A DNA stretch of 64,000 nucleotides from Saposhnikovia divaricata (lineage: Eukaryota > Streptophyta > Magnoliopsida > Apiales > Apiaceae): assembly GCA_036435485.1 (NCBI GenBank), contig CM071598.1, forward strand, positions 145,370,148-145,434,147, written 5' to 3'. The position numbers and the translations under genes are program-made. Every line of letters starts with the position of its first letter. Position 1 is the stretch's first letter. Shown piece by piece: positions 42,895 to 54,300 of this stretch. The notes under the pieces are model-generated. The model did no database searches. It saw only the letters and a program-made list of their open reading frames with translations, and was not told where the DNA came from.

Positions 42895-44463
42895 CTACAA
42901 GCGTTGAGGGAATGGAGGAGGTGGATAAATATGCTTTTCTGGTATTGGTGCTTTAACTGGTTCATCTTTTCTGGATTCTTCATGCACCAACGCTTGAGGC
43001 TTTTCATTAGACTCAGATTCCTTGATAACCTCTTCATCAGCTTTCTTTGAGGTCCCTTCAATCTCCTTACCACTTCTTAACGATACTGCATTGCAAGTCT
43101 CCTTCCGCTCATTCTTTGGATTTGGCTCGGTGTCACTAGGAAGAGTTCCTTGTGGCCGGTTTAACAAGGCATTAGCAAGCTGCCCAATCTGATTCTCCAA
43201 CGTCTTGAGAGATACTGCTTGACTTTTTACCAACAACTTCAATTCATCCAATTCATATTTTTCATTAAAAGACTGCCCGGCACTAGCCTGAGGCTGCTGC
43301 TGAAATCCCGGAGGTTGGAATTGTTGCCTTGGAGTATACTGTTGCTGGTAGCCCTGATTGAATGGCCTAGCTTGCTGACCCTGGAATTGATGATAAGGCT
43401 GTTGTGGTTGTTGAATACTTTGATTGTTGTTCCAGCTGAAATTGGGATGGTTTTGATTGTTCGGATGATAAGTTGCTGGAGCTGGTTGCGAAGGTCGCTG
43501 AAAATTGCTCACAAACTGTGCTGATTCAGAAGAGATTGCACACTGATTCGTATCATGTGCACCTGTACATAGCTCACAAATACTAGCAACCTGCTGAACT
43601 CCATAATTAGTAAGAGAATCCACCTTCATCGTAAGAGCTTTCAACTGAGCTGTTATAGCTGTTGCTGCATTAACTTCAAAAATTCCTGCTACCTTACCTT
43701 GAGAAAGCCTCTGGGTTGGATTTTGATATTCATTCGCAGCCATCATCTCAATAAGCTCATAAGCTTCATCATAGCTCTTAGCCCACAGAGCTCCGCCTGA
43801 TGCTGCATCTAGCAAAGGTCTAGACTGTGCTCCCAACCCATTGTAGAAACCATTAATAACCATCCAATCAGGCATCCCATGATGAGGACACTTTCGCAGC
43901 ATCTCCTTATAACGTTCCCAAGCCTCACACAAAGATTCACCAGATTGTTGTGCAAATTGAGTTAGCGCGTTCCTTATTGCTGCAGTTTTAGCCATGGGGA
44001 AGAATTTTGTAAGAAACTTCTGAGCAAGATCCTCCCAAGTAGTGATGGAACCGGCTGGTAGAGAATGTAACCAGCCCTTTGCCTTATCCCTTAAAGAGAA
44101 TGGGAAAAGTCTCAATTTGATAGCATCATCCGACACACCATTGAATTTGAAAGTGTCACAAATCTCGATAAAGTCCCTGATGTGCATATTAGGATCCTCC
44201 GTTGAAGCTCCCCCAAACTGAACTGAGTTCTGCACCATTCGAATTGTGCTTGGCTTAATTTCAAAAGAATTAGCTGCAATGGCTGGCCTGACAATGCTAG
44301 ACTGAATGTCATCGATCTTTGGCTGGGAATAGTCCTTCAAAGCCTTCGTAGCTACTGCTACTCTGTCGCCAATTGTTGCTTCTACTATCACTTCAAGCTC
44401 TTTTGTTGCTTCAAGCTCTTCTTCTTCCAGCTTATCTTTCAAAGTTTGAGAACGTGTTTGCAT
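42895..44463 (-). CDS. Athila Gag
   Basis: About 522 aa from the ATG at 44463. Two codons earlier another ATG exists, but the start MQTRSQ aligns with MRTRSQ of the other Athila. Retrotransposon gag domain at about residues 85-240 (PNMHIRDFIEICDTF, then SLRDKAKGWLHSLPAGSITT, then KCPHHGMPDWM). A knuckle-like CELCTGAHDTNQC follows near 298-310, then a Gln/Pro/Asn-rich linker. It ends at TAG immediately before the protease frame. Unlike the gag at 50200, this copy has no frameshift. Confidence 0.85.
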   Translation of the reverse strand: MQTRSQTLKDKLEEEELEATKELEVIVEATIGDRVAVATKALKDYSQPKIDDIQSSIVRPAIAANSFEIKPSTIRMVQNSVQFGGASTEDPNMHIRDFIEICDTFKFNGVSDDAIKLRLFPFSLRDKAKGWLHSLPAGSITTWEDLAQKFLTKFFPMAKTAAIRNALTQFAQQSGESLCEAWERYKEMLRKCPHHGMPDWMVINGFYNGLGAQSRPLLDAASGGALWAKSYDEAYELIEMMAANEYQNPTQRLSQGKVAGIFEVNAATAITAQLKALTMKVDSLTNYGVQQVASICELCTGAHDTNQCAISSESAQFVSNFQRPSQPAPATYHPNNQNHPNFSWNNNQSIQQPQQPYHQFQGQQARPFNQGYQQQYTPRQQFQPPGFQQQPQASAGQSFNEKYELDELKLLVKSQAVSLKTLENQIGQLANALLNRPQGTLPSDTEPNPKNERKETCNAVSLRSGKEIEGTSKKADEEVIKESESNEKPQALVHEESRKDEPVKAPIPEKHIYPPPPFPQRL

Positions 44464-44591
44464 AAACAACTTAAGATCCTTATACTGGCAGAGCGAGAAA
44501 ACACGTCGTGAGAGAAAAAAAAAAACTATCCAAGTCAGTTAAGTTTAACCTCCGTTGATGTTAAACATAAATTCTGAAAATAACACCGAAG

Positions 44592-44609
44592 TCCCCGGCA
44601 GCGGCGCCA
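44592..44609 (-). promoter_or_regulatory. Athila primer-binding site
   Basis: Minus strand TGGCGCCGCTGCCGGGGA, 6 nt from the 5' LTR. It matches the complement of plant tRNA-Asp type 3' ends with one difference, as usual for Athila. Confidence 0.85.
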
Positions 44610-44615
44610 AAAACT

Positions 44616-45424
44616 TGTTGGTTCGAAAACTAACTGCGCAAGTGTACGCGGTCACAAGTAATATAATAAATTCGTTCCCACAGAGACTTGGTGTTTGTTC
44701 AGAAATAATATTTAAGCAACGACGTATGATCAAACAACAAACTGCTTGAATAAATATCAAAAGGGGGTATTTTTGTATTTTTCTAATTGATTAATTAAAT
44801 TAGTAATATTAAATAATTCGAACTAATTAATTTAATTAAATGAAAATTTATATGTGAGAAAAACATGGGATTCTAATTTCATTATTTATTTCATTTAGAA
44901 TTGATGCCTTAATTTCAAAGTAATTTTGATAATTTACGAAAGCTAGTCGGGAACACGAAACTAACATAAGCGCCTTTCAGCCTTAACTTATATCAAACCA
45001 TACGAACATCCACTTAAAAAGATAGAAGTCGCGTGGACACTTTTTATGCTTAGACCCTATATGTCTATAAGATTTGAAAACATAATTGGTTTACGAATAA
45101 ATTCCTTTATTATGACTACATAGGGTGATGTGATCCAAAATCCTACCACTTATCGTAAATGTACAAGACAATTACGAACCTATGCTAACATGGCAAATTC
45201 TAAATTCCTAAATCCACTTTCGCATTCATTAGGAATTAATAATTTAGACGTTAGCTACGCATCTAATAAATTAAGCGCAACCACATTAGGCAATCTGAAT
45301 TTTTATCATAATACAAATTATTAAGGCATCGAATTACTAAATTACGTAAATAAATCCATTAGAATCCCATGACGGCGATTAGTTCATAATCGAACGAATC
45401 GTCATCATGGGATTAAATGAAAAC

Positions 45425-45498
<74 letters not shown>

Positions 45499-46654
45499 TA
45501 AAAATTGCGATAAATTAAATATGAAAATTACGAGAGTTAGAAAGTAGAACCGAAATAGCTTCCAATGAAAGAAAAGAGCACTCCGAATAATCCCCGTAAT
45601 TTCTTCAACCGAAATAACACTTATACTAAATTTGAAAAAATTAAAGTGTATAAAAACAAAACTTAAAATTACAAAAAAAAACTAGAGAGATTACAAGAGA
45701 GAATTGTTTCTCTCCAAATTGGTGTCTGTTTACAAGCTTGAGAACTAGGCTATTTATAGCAAAAATTAGCACACCAAATTAATAAAATAAAAATGAAAAG
45801 AATTAAAAAGAAATAAAAAGAAGGCAAAAGAAATAACACAGCAAAAAAAAACAGCCGAAAGTTATCAATTAATCAGCACTAATTCTCCACTGCACTCAAC
45901 TGAACGCCAAAAACCAGTTACAGACCACGCGCGTGTAGGCCACGCGCGGCGGCTTCACTGCATTTCCAGCGCGTGCATGACACGCGCGTCCCGGCACGTG
46001 TAACTCTTTTAGCAACATCAGCCGACAACCATTTTAACACTTGATGTCTTCTTCTTTATTTTCTTTATTGCCGACAACCATTCTGTTTACTTTCTTTTCA
46101 GTTTTTTTTTTCTTTTGATTAATCAACTTGTACATAACTAATCTATAAATTGCAACTGACTGGTGGGTGGTGATTTATAATTTCAACAAAACATATTTAA
46201 TTAATAAATAATTAATTTAATTCCGAAATTATAAAAATAAATATCTAATATTATTAGATATTTATAAATATAATTTTCTAATTAAAAAAAATTATTTATT
46301 AATATAAATAAATTCTTAAGTTCCAAGCTTCGGTCTCTGGAGGATCTGAAACCGGACTCCTTTCGCTTAACGAAAAATATAATAATTCCAACCGGGGTTT
46401 CAGCATTAAGAATATATCACTCAGAATTTCTTTATGATAATTCTTTTTCCTCGTAGCCAGTCCACTTGATAAAATTGAGATAGAAATCCACCGTTTTTAG
46501 CCTTTTATCGCCACAATACCTAAAGTTGCGAGTTCTGCACAACAAAAACTTAATTAGCAAAAAAAATGAATTAAAAGACACAACATACTTAAGGATAAAC
46601 CACCAATCTAGGTCGAAATAGCGCAAAATAAGTGGATATAAAATCCACTTATCA
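44616..46654 (-). repeat. Athila derivative 5' LTR
   Basis: 2039 bp; (AAT)n tract 45426-45498, longer than in the 3' LTR; TATA motif 45750-45759; CpG palindromes 45925-46000. Confidence 0.88.
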
Positions 46655-48461
46655 TTCCTTCTTTTGCGGCTTCTGTCAATGCCATGTACTCTGCTTTTGT
46701 AGTAGACAAAGTCACTGTAGGTTGCAGAGTAGCTTTCCAACTGACAATCGAACCACCCAGAGTGAAAGCATAACCAGTCATAGATCATCTACTGTCAACA
46801 TCTCCAGCATAATCAGAGTCTGAAAACCCTGTCACCAAACACTCAGTATCACCTCCATAAATGAGACCAACATCAGACGTACCTTTTAAGTATCGAAATA
46901 CCCTCTTCACAGCTTGCCAGTGATCCTTGCCTGGATCACCCATGAACCTACTAACAACACTGACAGACTGTGCAAGATCGGGTCTAGTGTAGACCATTGC
47001 ATACATCAAGCTTCCTACTGCACTAGCGAAGGGAACTCGAGACATGTACTCTTTTTCCTCAGCAGACTTAGGTGCAAAAGCAACAGACAGATGTGCATTT
47101 GCAGCACTAGGAGTATCTATGGGCTTTGCTGTAGACATGCCAAACCTTGACAAAATCTTCTGAATGTACCCCTTCTGTGACAAGAAGAGCTTTCTTTTGT
47201 TTCTATCCCTATAAATCTCCATTCCCAGAATTTTCCGAGCCGCACCCAAATCTTTCATTTCAAACTCAGCACTGAGGAGACCTTTCAACTTCTGAATATC
47301 AGACTTGTTCTCTGCAGCTATCAACATATCATCTACATACAGGACCAGATAAATGAAAGAATCATTTGCTGTCTTACTGTGATAAACACAGCAATCATAC
47401 GGACTCCTGGTGTAGCCAATACCTATCATATAGCTATCAAATTTCTTGTACCATTGCCTCGGAGACTGCTTTAGCCCATACAAGGACTTCAATAACTTGC
47501 ACACATAGTCTTCTTTGCCAGGAACCTGAAAACCATCTGGCTGAGTCATGTATATCTCCTCCTCCAGCTCTCCATGCAGAAAAGCTGTCTTCACATCGAG
47601 TTGTTCAAGCTCCAGATTCTGATGTGCAACTATTGCTAGTAGCACCCTGATGGAAGTGTGTCTGACCACTGGTGAAAAAATCTCATTGTAATCTACTCCC
47701 TCTTTCTGAGTGAACCCTCGAGCTACTAACCGAGCTTTATACTTGATACTCTCAACCGATGTTTCTCCTTCCTTCTTCTTGTAGACCCATTTACAAGTAA
47801 CAATCTTTCTGTCTCGAGGCTGCTTGACTAATTCCCAAGTCTTATTCTTTTGAAGTGACTCCATTTCATCTCCCATAGCAGCAAACCATTTTGTGGATTC
47901 AGTACATGTCACTACTTCTTTGTAAGTGGATGGCTCTTCAGAGCTAGGGTCCACTTCTTCAGCTACCTGTAGTGCATATGCCACCATATCTTCAAAACCA
48001 TATTTCTTTGGAGGCACTCCATACTTAGATCTCCTCGATCGATCAAGAGTTAAACTGTGCTGATTTACTACTGGTACTGATGATTCTGATTCTGACTGTG
48101 GTTGTTGAACTTCTTGTTGTGGTTCACTCTCATCTTGAGTGACTTCCTGCTCCACCTGTTTCTCAACGCCACCACTTTCTGAACCAATCGTAGACTTCAC
48201 AGTAGGGTTAAACATAGAATTTTCATCAAAGACTACATTTCTACTCAGTATGACCCTATTTTCAGACGGAGACCAGATTCTATAACCTTTAACCCCATCC
48301 CCATAGCCAACAAATACTCCCTTTTTAGCCCGTGGCTCCAATTTACCCTCATTTACATGATAATAAACAGTACAAACAAAAACACTTAAATTGGAGTAAT
48401 CAGCAGGCTTACCAGACCATTTCTCAACAGGAGTTTTGAGATGGATACCTGTGTGAGGTCC
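46655..48461 (-). pseudogene. Copia integrase end, RT and RNase H start (middle piece)
   Basis: Middle fragment of the Tork-like polyprotein between the two Athila insertions. It has the integrase C-terminal GKPADYSNLSVF-type region, an acidic linker, the reverse transcriptase with KARLVARGFTQKEGVDY and LYVDDMLIAA, and RNase H up to SDSDYAGDVDSR. There a TGA (46785-46787) replaces an Arg codon. Past the stop the frame continues through SMTGYAFTLGGSIVSW and AEYMALTEAAKEG to the Athila site. At the high end the open frame runs 22 nt into the other Athila's LTR, which supplies an accidental ATG; that part is not native. Confidence 0.85.
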
Positions 48462-48466
48462 ACGAT
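48462..48466. repeat. Athila target-site duplication (acgat), left copy
   Basis: Identical to 60410-60414. It marks the insertion of the 11.9-kb Athila into the copia integrase. Confidence 0.9.
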
Positions 48467-48695
48467 TGATAAGTGGATTTTTATCCATTTAGACCATTCT
48501 ATTTCGACTTGAATTGATCGCTTAATCCTTGAGTCATTGTTAGGATTAATGCGTTTCGTGAGAATTGTGCAGGTTCATGATTTTACAGGTTAATATGGTG
48601 TATTTGAGATCTTATGCATCTTGGGATGACATTTTACAAGTGGCTTAGGAAGAAGTCAGCTTGAGGATTAGAAGTTGCAGAAACTGAATCAGTGT

Positions 48696-48810
48696 AGCGC
48701 GACCGCGCCAGATATACACTGTGGAGTAGAGCGACCGCGCTGAGGAAAAAAGCTGAATCAGTATAGCGCGACCACGCTGTGTTTGCACTAGGGAGTAGCG
48801 CGACCGCGCT
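48696..48810. repeat. CpG-rich palindrome cluster in Athila 5' LTR
   Basis: Copies at 48696-48709, 48728-48741, 48765-48778 and 48797-48810. The consensus agcgcgaccgcgct is a 6+6 inverted repeat around ac. The same four are in the 3' LTR about 10,342 bp later. Confidence 0.9.
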
Positions 48811-49025
48811 GGGGCTCTGCCTGGCCGCCAGAATCCTATTCTGCATGGAATTTTGATACGGAGATTGCTGTTTTCTTATCCTAATCATCATGGAAACATT
48901 GTAGGACGGTGGGAATAGTCTAGAAACATTGTTTGACAAGGGAATTTTAATTCTTATCTTATTTAAAGAGGGAAACTTGTAATTTTTGATTCCTACTTAG
49001 AAACGGCAATTATTTGGAGCAAGGG

Positions 49026-49034
49026 CTATAAATA
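49026..49034 (+). promoter_or_regulatory. Athila LTR TATA box
   Basis: ctataaata in the 5' LTR, repeated at 59368-59376 in the 3' LTR. It precedes an A/C-rich leader typical of an R region. Confidence 0.6.
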
Positions 49035-50073
49035 CACATCCTTGGAGGCTTATTTGAGGACACCACCACAACACACCAACACCAGAGATCAGATCACTTC
49101 ACATACACACTTTCTAGCACGAGATTGAGAAGCCAAAGCGAGGATCGTGACAACAAGAAGATCTAGACATAGTTTTCTTGTATTCTTACTAGGCGTATCT
49201 TTTGGATGCTTGATCATTATTCGACTTTGTTCCATAACTTTGTTAACATTGGTTTATTCATTATTATTCTCTTCATCTTTATCATGTTTTCATCAAACCC
49301 CATGATGACGAACGGTTCGATTATGAACTAATCGCCGTCATGGGGTCCTAACGGATTTACTTATGGAATTTAGATGTTGATTGCCTAACTTGATATATGT
49401 GTGGTGAATTTACGATATCCTTGCATGGTTGTATTTAATTCATATAGATGCGTAGCTAACATCTATCTTTTTAATCTTAAGTGAAGTGACAGTGAATCTT
49501 TTGATTTAGAACTTGCCATGCTAGCATAAGTCCATGAATGTTATTCATGTTTGTGGTGTGTTTCTAACCGTCTCATACTACCTTATGTAATCTTATGGAT
49601 ACTTGATCTTCAACCATTATGTTTTCAAATTCTATAGACATATAGGGTCTAAGCATAATTGGTGCCTGCATGATTTCTATCTTTTGTGGATATTGTGTAG
49701 ATTGTTGTGCGTGTACTGAAAGGTAGCGTATACTTATTTCGTGTTGTCTGATTAGTTATCGTAACCACCACATGTATTGATAAAAGGGCATGATCTCTGA
49801 AGGAAGTTTGTATTGAAGTTAGGATCCCATGTTTTCCATATCATAAGTAATTTGAAATCACTTAGTTAATTAATTTAGTTGTTAATTAATTCTTATTAGT
49901 TAATTTTAGATAATCAAAACCAATTTGTCCATTGTCTTAGCATTGAACGATAATCATACATTGATGCTTAGGTACAAGAACTAAATTATACAATCTCTGT
50001 GGGAACGAACTCTACTTCATTCTATATTACTTGTGAACACGTGCGCTTGCGTGATTTTGTGCTAACAAGTTTT

Positions 50074-50091
50074 TGGCGCCGCTGCCGGGGA
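50074..50091 (+). promoter_or_regulatory. Athila primer-binding site
   Basis: TGGCGCCGCTGCCGGGGA, 6 nt after the 5' LTR. It is complementary, with one difference, to plant tRNA-Asp-type 3' ends. Confidence 0.88.
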
Positions 50092-50199
50092 TTTGTTATA
50101 GTTTATGTACTTGACATCAGTGGTCGTTAAAGTTCATTGACTCGGATCGGTTACTAATAGTTTTTGTGTTGTTTTGTGTTTTCAGGTACTTGAGCGTGT

Positions 50200-51132
50200 A
50201 TGCGAACGCGTTCTCAAGCGAATAAGGAGAAGCTGGAAAATAAAGAAGAAACAGAAACAGAAGCTCCAGTGATTCAAGTTGTAGAAGATATGGGAGAACC
50301 AGCAGCAGCAACTAAGGCTCTTAAGGATTTCTCGCAGCCAAAGATCAATGACATTGCATCGAGTATTGTCAGACCAGCAATCGCAGCTAATACCTTCGAG
50401 ATCAAGCCTAGCACTATACAGATGGTCCAGAACTCAGTTCAGTTTGGGGGTGCTCCTACCGAAGATCCCAACATGCATATTCGAGATTTCATAGAGATCT
50501 GTGATACCTTCAGAACCAACGGGGTGTCTGAGGATGCTGTTAAGTTAAGGCTATTTCCATTCTCTCTGAGGGACAAGGCGAAGAGTTGGTTACACTCTTT
50601 ACCAGCAGGTTCTATCACTACATGGGAAGATCTTGCACAGAAATTTCTCACCAAATTCTTTCCCATGGCTAAGACAGCAGCTATCAGGAATGCTATCACT
50701 CAGTTTTCACAGCAGTCTGGAGAATCTCTATGCGAGGCTTGGGAGAGATATAAGGAGATGCTAAGGAAGTGTCCACATCATGGGATGCCTGATTGGATGA
50801 TAATCAATTGTTTTTATAATGGTTTGGGTGCACAGTCGAGACCCATACTAGATGCAGCATCAGGTGGAGCTTTGTGGGCCAAGAGTTATGAAGAAGCTTA
50901 TGAATTGATTGAGATGATGGCTGCTAATGAATATCAGAATCCTACAGGGAGGTTATCTCAAGGCAAGGTAGCAGGTGTTCTTGAAATTGATACAGCTACA
51001 GCCATTGCAGCTCAGTTGAAGGCCTTGTCAATGAAGGTCGATTCTTTGGCTAATATGGGAGTTCAGCAGGTAGCTAGAGTTTGTGAGTTGTGTGCGGGCG
51101 CACATGATACAACTCAATGTGCCATATTCTGA
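50200..51132 (+). CDS. Athila Gag, truncated by frameshift
   Basis: 310 aa, starting MRTRSQANKEK. Gag domain with DPNMHIRDFIEICDTF, SLRDKAKSWLHSLP and PHHGMPDWMIIN, then knuckle-like CELCAGAHDTTQC near the end. Compared with the intact gag at 42895-44463 it has lost 2 nt near 51127, giving the premature TGA, and a net 5 nt near 51195, after which the reading frame of pol is reached. The Gln-rich linker (51201-51350) is therefore out of frame with gag. Because the LTRs are nearly identical, the damage is recent or a sequencing error. Confidence 0.85.
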   Translation: MRTRSQANKEKLENKEETETEAPVIQVVEDMGEPAAATKALKDFSQPKINDIASSIVRPAIAANTFEIKPSTIQMVQNSVQFGGAPTEDPNMHIRDFIEICDTFRTNGVSEDAVKLRLFPFSLRDKAKSWLHSLPAGSITTWEDLAQKFLTKFFPMAKTAAIRNAITQFSQQSGESLCEAWERYKEMLRKCPHHGMPDWMIINCFYNGLGAQSRPILDAASGGALWAKSYEEAYELIEMMAANEYQNPTGRLSQGKVAGVLEIDTATAIAAQLKALSMKVDSLANMGVQQVARVCELCAGAHDTTQCAIF

Positions 51133-51392
51133 ATCAGCACAATTTGTGAGTAACTTCCAGAGGCCACAACAGCCAGTTCCAGCCACCTATCACCTACCGC
51201 AACCATCCAAATTTCAGCTGGAGTAACAATCAAGGTGGTAATCAGCAGCAACAGCAATTCGGAGCTAGGCAATTCAATCAAGGATTTCAGCAGCAGTACC
51301 AGCCCAGACAACAGTTTCAGCCTCCAGGTTTCCAGCAACAATCTCAGGGGAATGCTGGTCAATCTTCTAATGAAAAAGCTGAGCTTGAGGAG

Positions 51393-54300
51393 TTGAGGAT
51401 GATAGTAAAAAGTCAGGGGGCATCTATGAAGATCATGGAAAGTCAGATCGGGCAGCTTGCTAGTGCTCTGTTGAACAGACCATCTGGAGTTCTTCCGAGT
51501 GACACTGAAGCCAATCCAGGCAAGAGGGAAACCAAAGAGCATGTCAAATCAGTTACTTTGAGATCGGGTAAGGTGACTGGTAATCAGAATTCAGCCATTG
51601 AAGAAGAAGAAGAAGTTCAAGAGCAACATGTGGCACCTACTGCAGATAAGGAGCAAGTCCAGACTGATAGAGTAGCTGAGCAGTTGGTTAGCGAGGTGGA
51701 GAATCCTAAAAATTCTGCTAAGGAAGTTTCTCCAAAGCAGTCTACAGAGAACGTGAAAATCTTTCCTCCTCCTCCATATCCTGGCAGATTGAAGAAGCAG
51801 AAAAATGACAGACAGTTTGGCAAGTTTCTGGAGGTATTCAAAAAGCTTCAAATCAATATCCCTTTTGCTGAAGCATTGGAGCAGATGCCGAGCTATGCAA
51901 GGTTTATGAAGGGTATTCTCTCAAAAAAGTTGAAACTTGAAGAATTGGATACAATAGCATTAATAGAAGAGTGCAGTGCCGTTTTACAGCAGAAGTTACC
52001 ACCGAAGCTAAAGGATCCAGGCAGTTTCACTATTCCGTGCACCATTGGGAATTTGTCTTTCAGCAAGTGTTTGTGTGATTTGGGTGCTAGTATCAATCTC
52101 ATGCCATTGTCAGTTTTCATGCAGCTTGGTCTTCCAGATCCTAAACCTACCAATATCTCTCTACAGCTAGCTGATCGTTCTATTACATACCCGAGGGGTA
52201 TCGTTGAGGATGTTTTGGTCAAGGTTGATAAACTCATCTTTCCAGCAGATTTTGTGATTCTTGATTTTGAAGAAGATAAGAAGATTCCTATCATCTTAGG
52301 ACGACCTTTTCTAGCTACGGGCCGTACCTTGATTGATGTTCAGAAGGGGGAGCTTACGATGCGGGTGCAAGATCAGGATGTTACCTTCAATGTTTTCAAT
52401 GCAATGAAGCTACCTTCAGATGATGAGGAATGTTGTCAGGTGGACTTGGTGGAGTCGTCAGTGCAGTTGAACTTTGATCAGTTACTGTTGGCTGATCTAT
52501 TAGAGAGAGCTTTGCTAGGAGATTCTGTAGTTGAAGATGAAGAAAGAGAAGAGCAAATTCAGCAGTTAAGGGCAATTCCGTGGAGAAAGAGTTTTGAAGT
52601 GCCAGTTGAGTCACTTGGGCTGGAGGAGCTTAAAAAGTCACAAAGTCATCTCAAACCATCTATTGAGGAAGCTCCTACACTTGAGCTTAAACAGCTACCA
52701 GAGCATTTGAGGTATGCCTTTTTGGGAGAAGCATCTACTTTGCCTGTTATCATTCTCGCTAACTTGACAGATAGTGAAGAGGAGAAGCTCTTGAGGATAT
52801 TGAGACAGTTCAAGACAGCTATTGGATGGACTATAGCAGACATCAAAGGAATCAGTCCTTCGTATTGCATGCATAAAATTCTGCTAGAGGAGAATTGCAA
52901 GCCTACTGTGGAGCAACAGCGTCATCTCAATCCTATTATGAAGGAAGTGGTGAAGAAGGAAATCTTGAAGTGGCTTGATGCTGGTATTATCTACCCTATT
53001 TCAGACAGTTCTTGGGTGAGTCCGGTACAGTGTGTGCCGAAGAAGGGGGGTATGACAGTTGTTGCTAATGAGAAGAATGAGCTCATACCTACACGTACCG
53101 TTACAGGGTGGAGAGTTTGCATGGACTATCGCAAGTTGAACAAAGCCACGAGAAAAGACCACTTTCCTCTGCCGTTTGTGGATCAGATGTTAGACAGGTT
53201 GGCAGGCCACGAGTACTATTGTCTTCTTGATGGATATTCTGGATATAATCAGATTTGCATTGCACTTGAGGATCAAGAGAAGACTACATTCACATGTCCC
53301 TTTGGCACCTTTGCATTCAGACGAGTTTCGTTCAGACTTTGTGGCGCTCCAGCCACTTTTCAGAGGTGTATGATGGCTATCTTTTCAGACATGATTGGTA
53401 TCAATGTGGAAGTGTTCATGGATGATTTCTCAGTGTTTGGTTCTTCATATGACGAGTGCTTACATAATCTTGGGTTGGTTTTGAAGAGATGTGTGGAGAC
53501 TAATCTGTTGCTGAATTGGGAAAAATGTCATTTTATGGTGCAAGAAGGGATCATTCTTGGGCACAAGGTTTCTAGCAAGGGACTCGAGGTGGACAAAGCA
53601 AAAATTGACACTATTGAGAAGCTTCCTCCCCCTATCTCTGTTAGAGGCATTCGCAGCTTTCTTGGTCATGCAGGTTTCTATCGTCGGTTCATAAAGGATT
53701 TTTCGAAGATCTCTAAACCCTTGTGCAATCTTTTGGAGAAAGATGTTCCTTTCAATTTCGATGAAGCTTGTCTTGATGCTTTCGAGCTTTTGAAGAAGAA
53801 GTTGACTACCACACCTGTTATTACTGCACCAGATTGGAGTGAGCCATTCGAGCTAATGTGTGATGCTAGTGACTATGCCGTTGGTGCTGTTCTTGGTCAG
53901 AGAAAGGAGAAAATATTTCATGTGGTTTACTATGCTAGTAAAACCCTTAATGATACACAGTTGAACTACACCACCACGGAAAAAGAGCTTTTGGCTGTTG
54001 TTTATGCATTTGAGAAGTTTCGAGCCTATTTACTTGGCACGAAAGTCATTGTCTACACAGATCATGCGGCTATCAGATACTTGATGACAAAAAAGGATTC
54101 GAAGCCTAGGTTGATTCTATGGGTCTTATTGCTCCAAGAATTTGATGTGGAGATTAAAGACAGAAAAGGAACTGAAAACCAGGTGGCAGATCATCTTTCG
54201 AGATTGGAAGACCATGGTAAAAATTCACAGGCTAAATCTCTGATTAATGAATTTTTTCCGGATGAGCAGCTTTTAGGGGTACAAGTGGAAGAGCCATGGT

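Larger units (their letters stand above)
38399..46654 (-). mobile_element. Athila-type gag-protease derivative lacking RT/INT
   Basis: 8256 bp, TSD ttcct (38394-38398 and 46655-46659), TGATAAG...AACA LTR ends on the minus strand. 5' LTR 44616-46654, primer-binding site 44592-44609, gag, a protease frame, then a 1.37-kb 3' region and 3' LTR 38399-40433. Compared with the complete Athila at 48467, everything from after the protease to the end of pol is missing, and so is the post-pol ORF. The LTRs show about 18-20 substitutions (about 1%). Its mobilisation would require enzymes from a complete Athila, making it comparable to known gag-only non-autonomous plant elements. Confidence 0.88.
48467..50067 (+). 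repeat. Athila 5' LTR
   Basis: Starts TGATAAGTGG, ends GTGCTAACA. TATA box ctataaata at 49026-49034. Four agcgcgaccgcgct-type palindromes between 48696 and 48810. A minus-strand frame at 48634-48939 is an LTR artefact, repeated in the 3' LTR. Confidence 0.92.

Noticed and set aside
48467..48488. ATG of the 567-aa minus-strand copia frame (ORF 46785-48488)
   Set aside because: The start codon and first residues lie in the Athila LTR; the true upstream coding sequence is on the other side of the Athila, at 60415.
48634..48939. 101-aa minus-strand frame in the Athila LTRs (also 58976-59281)
   Set aside because: Antisense LTR frame created by the CpG palindromes; no domain.
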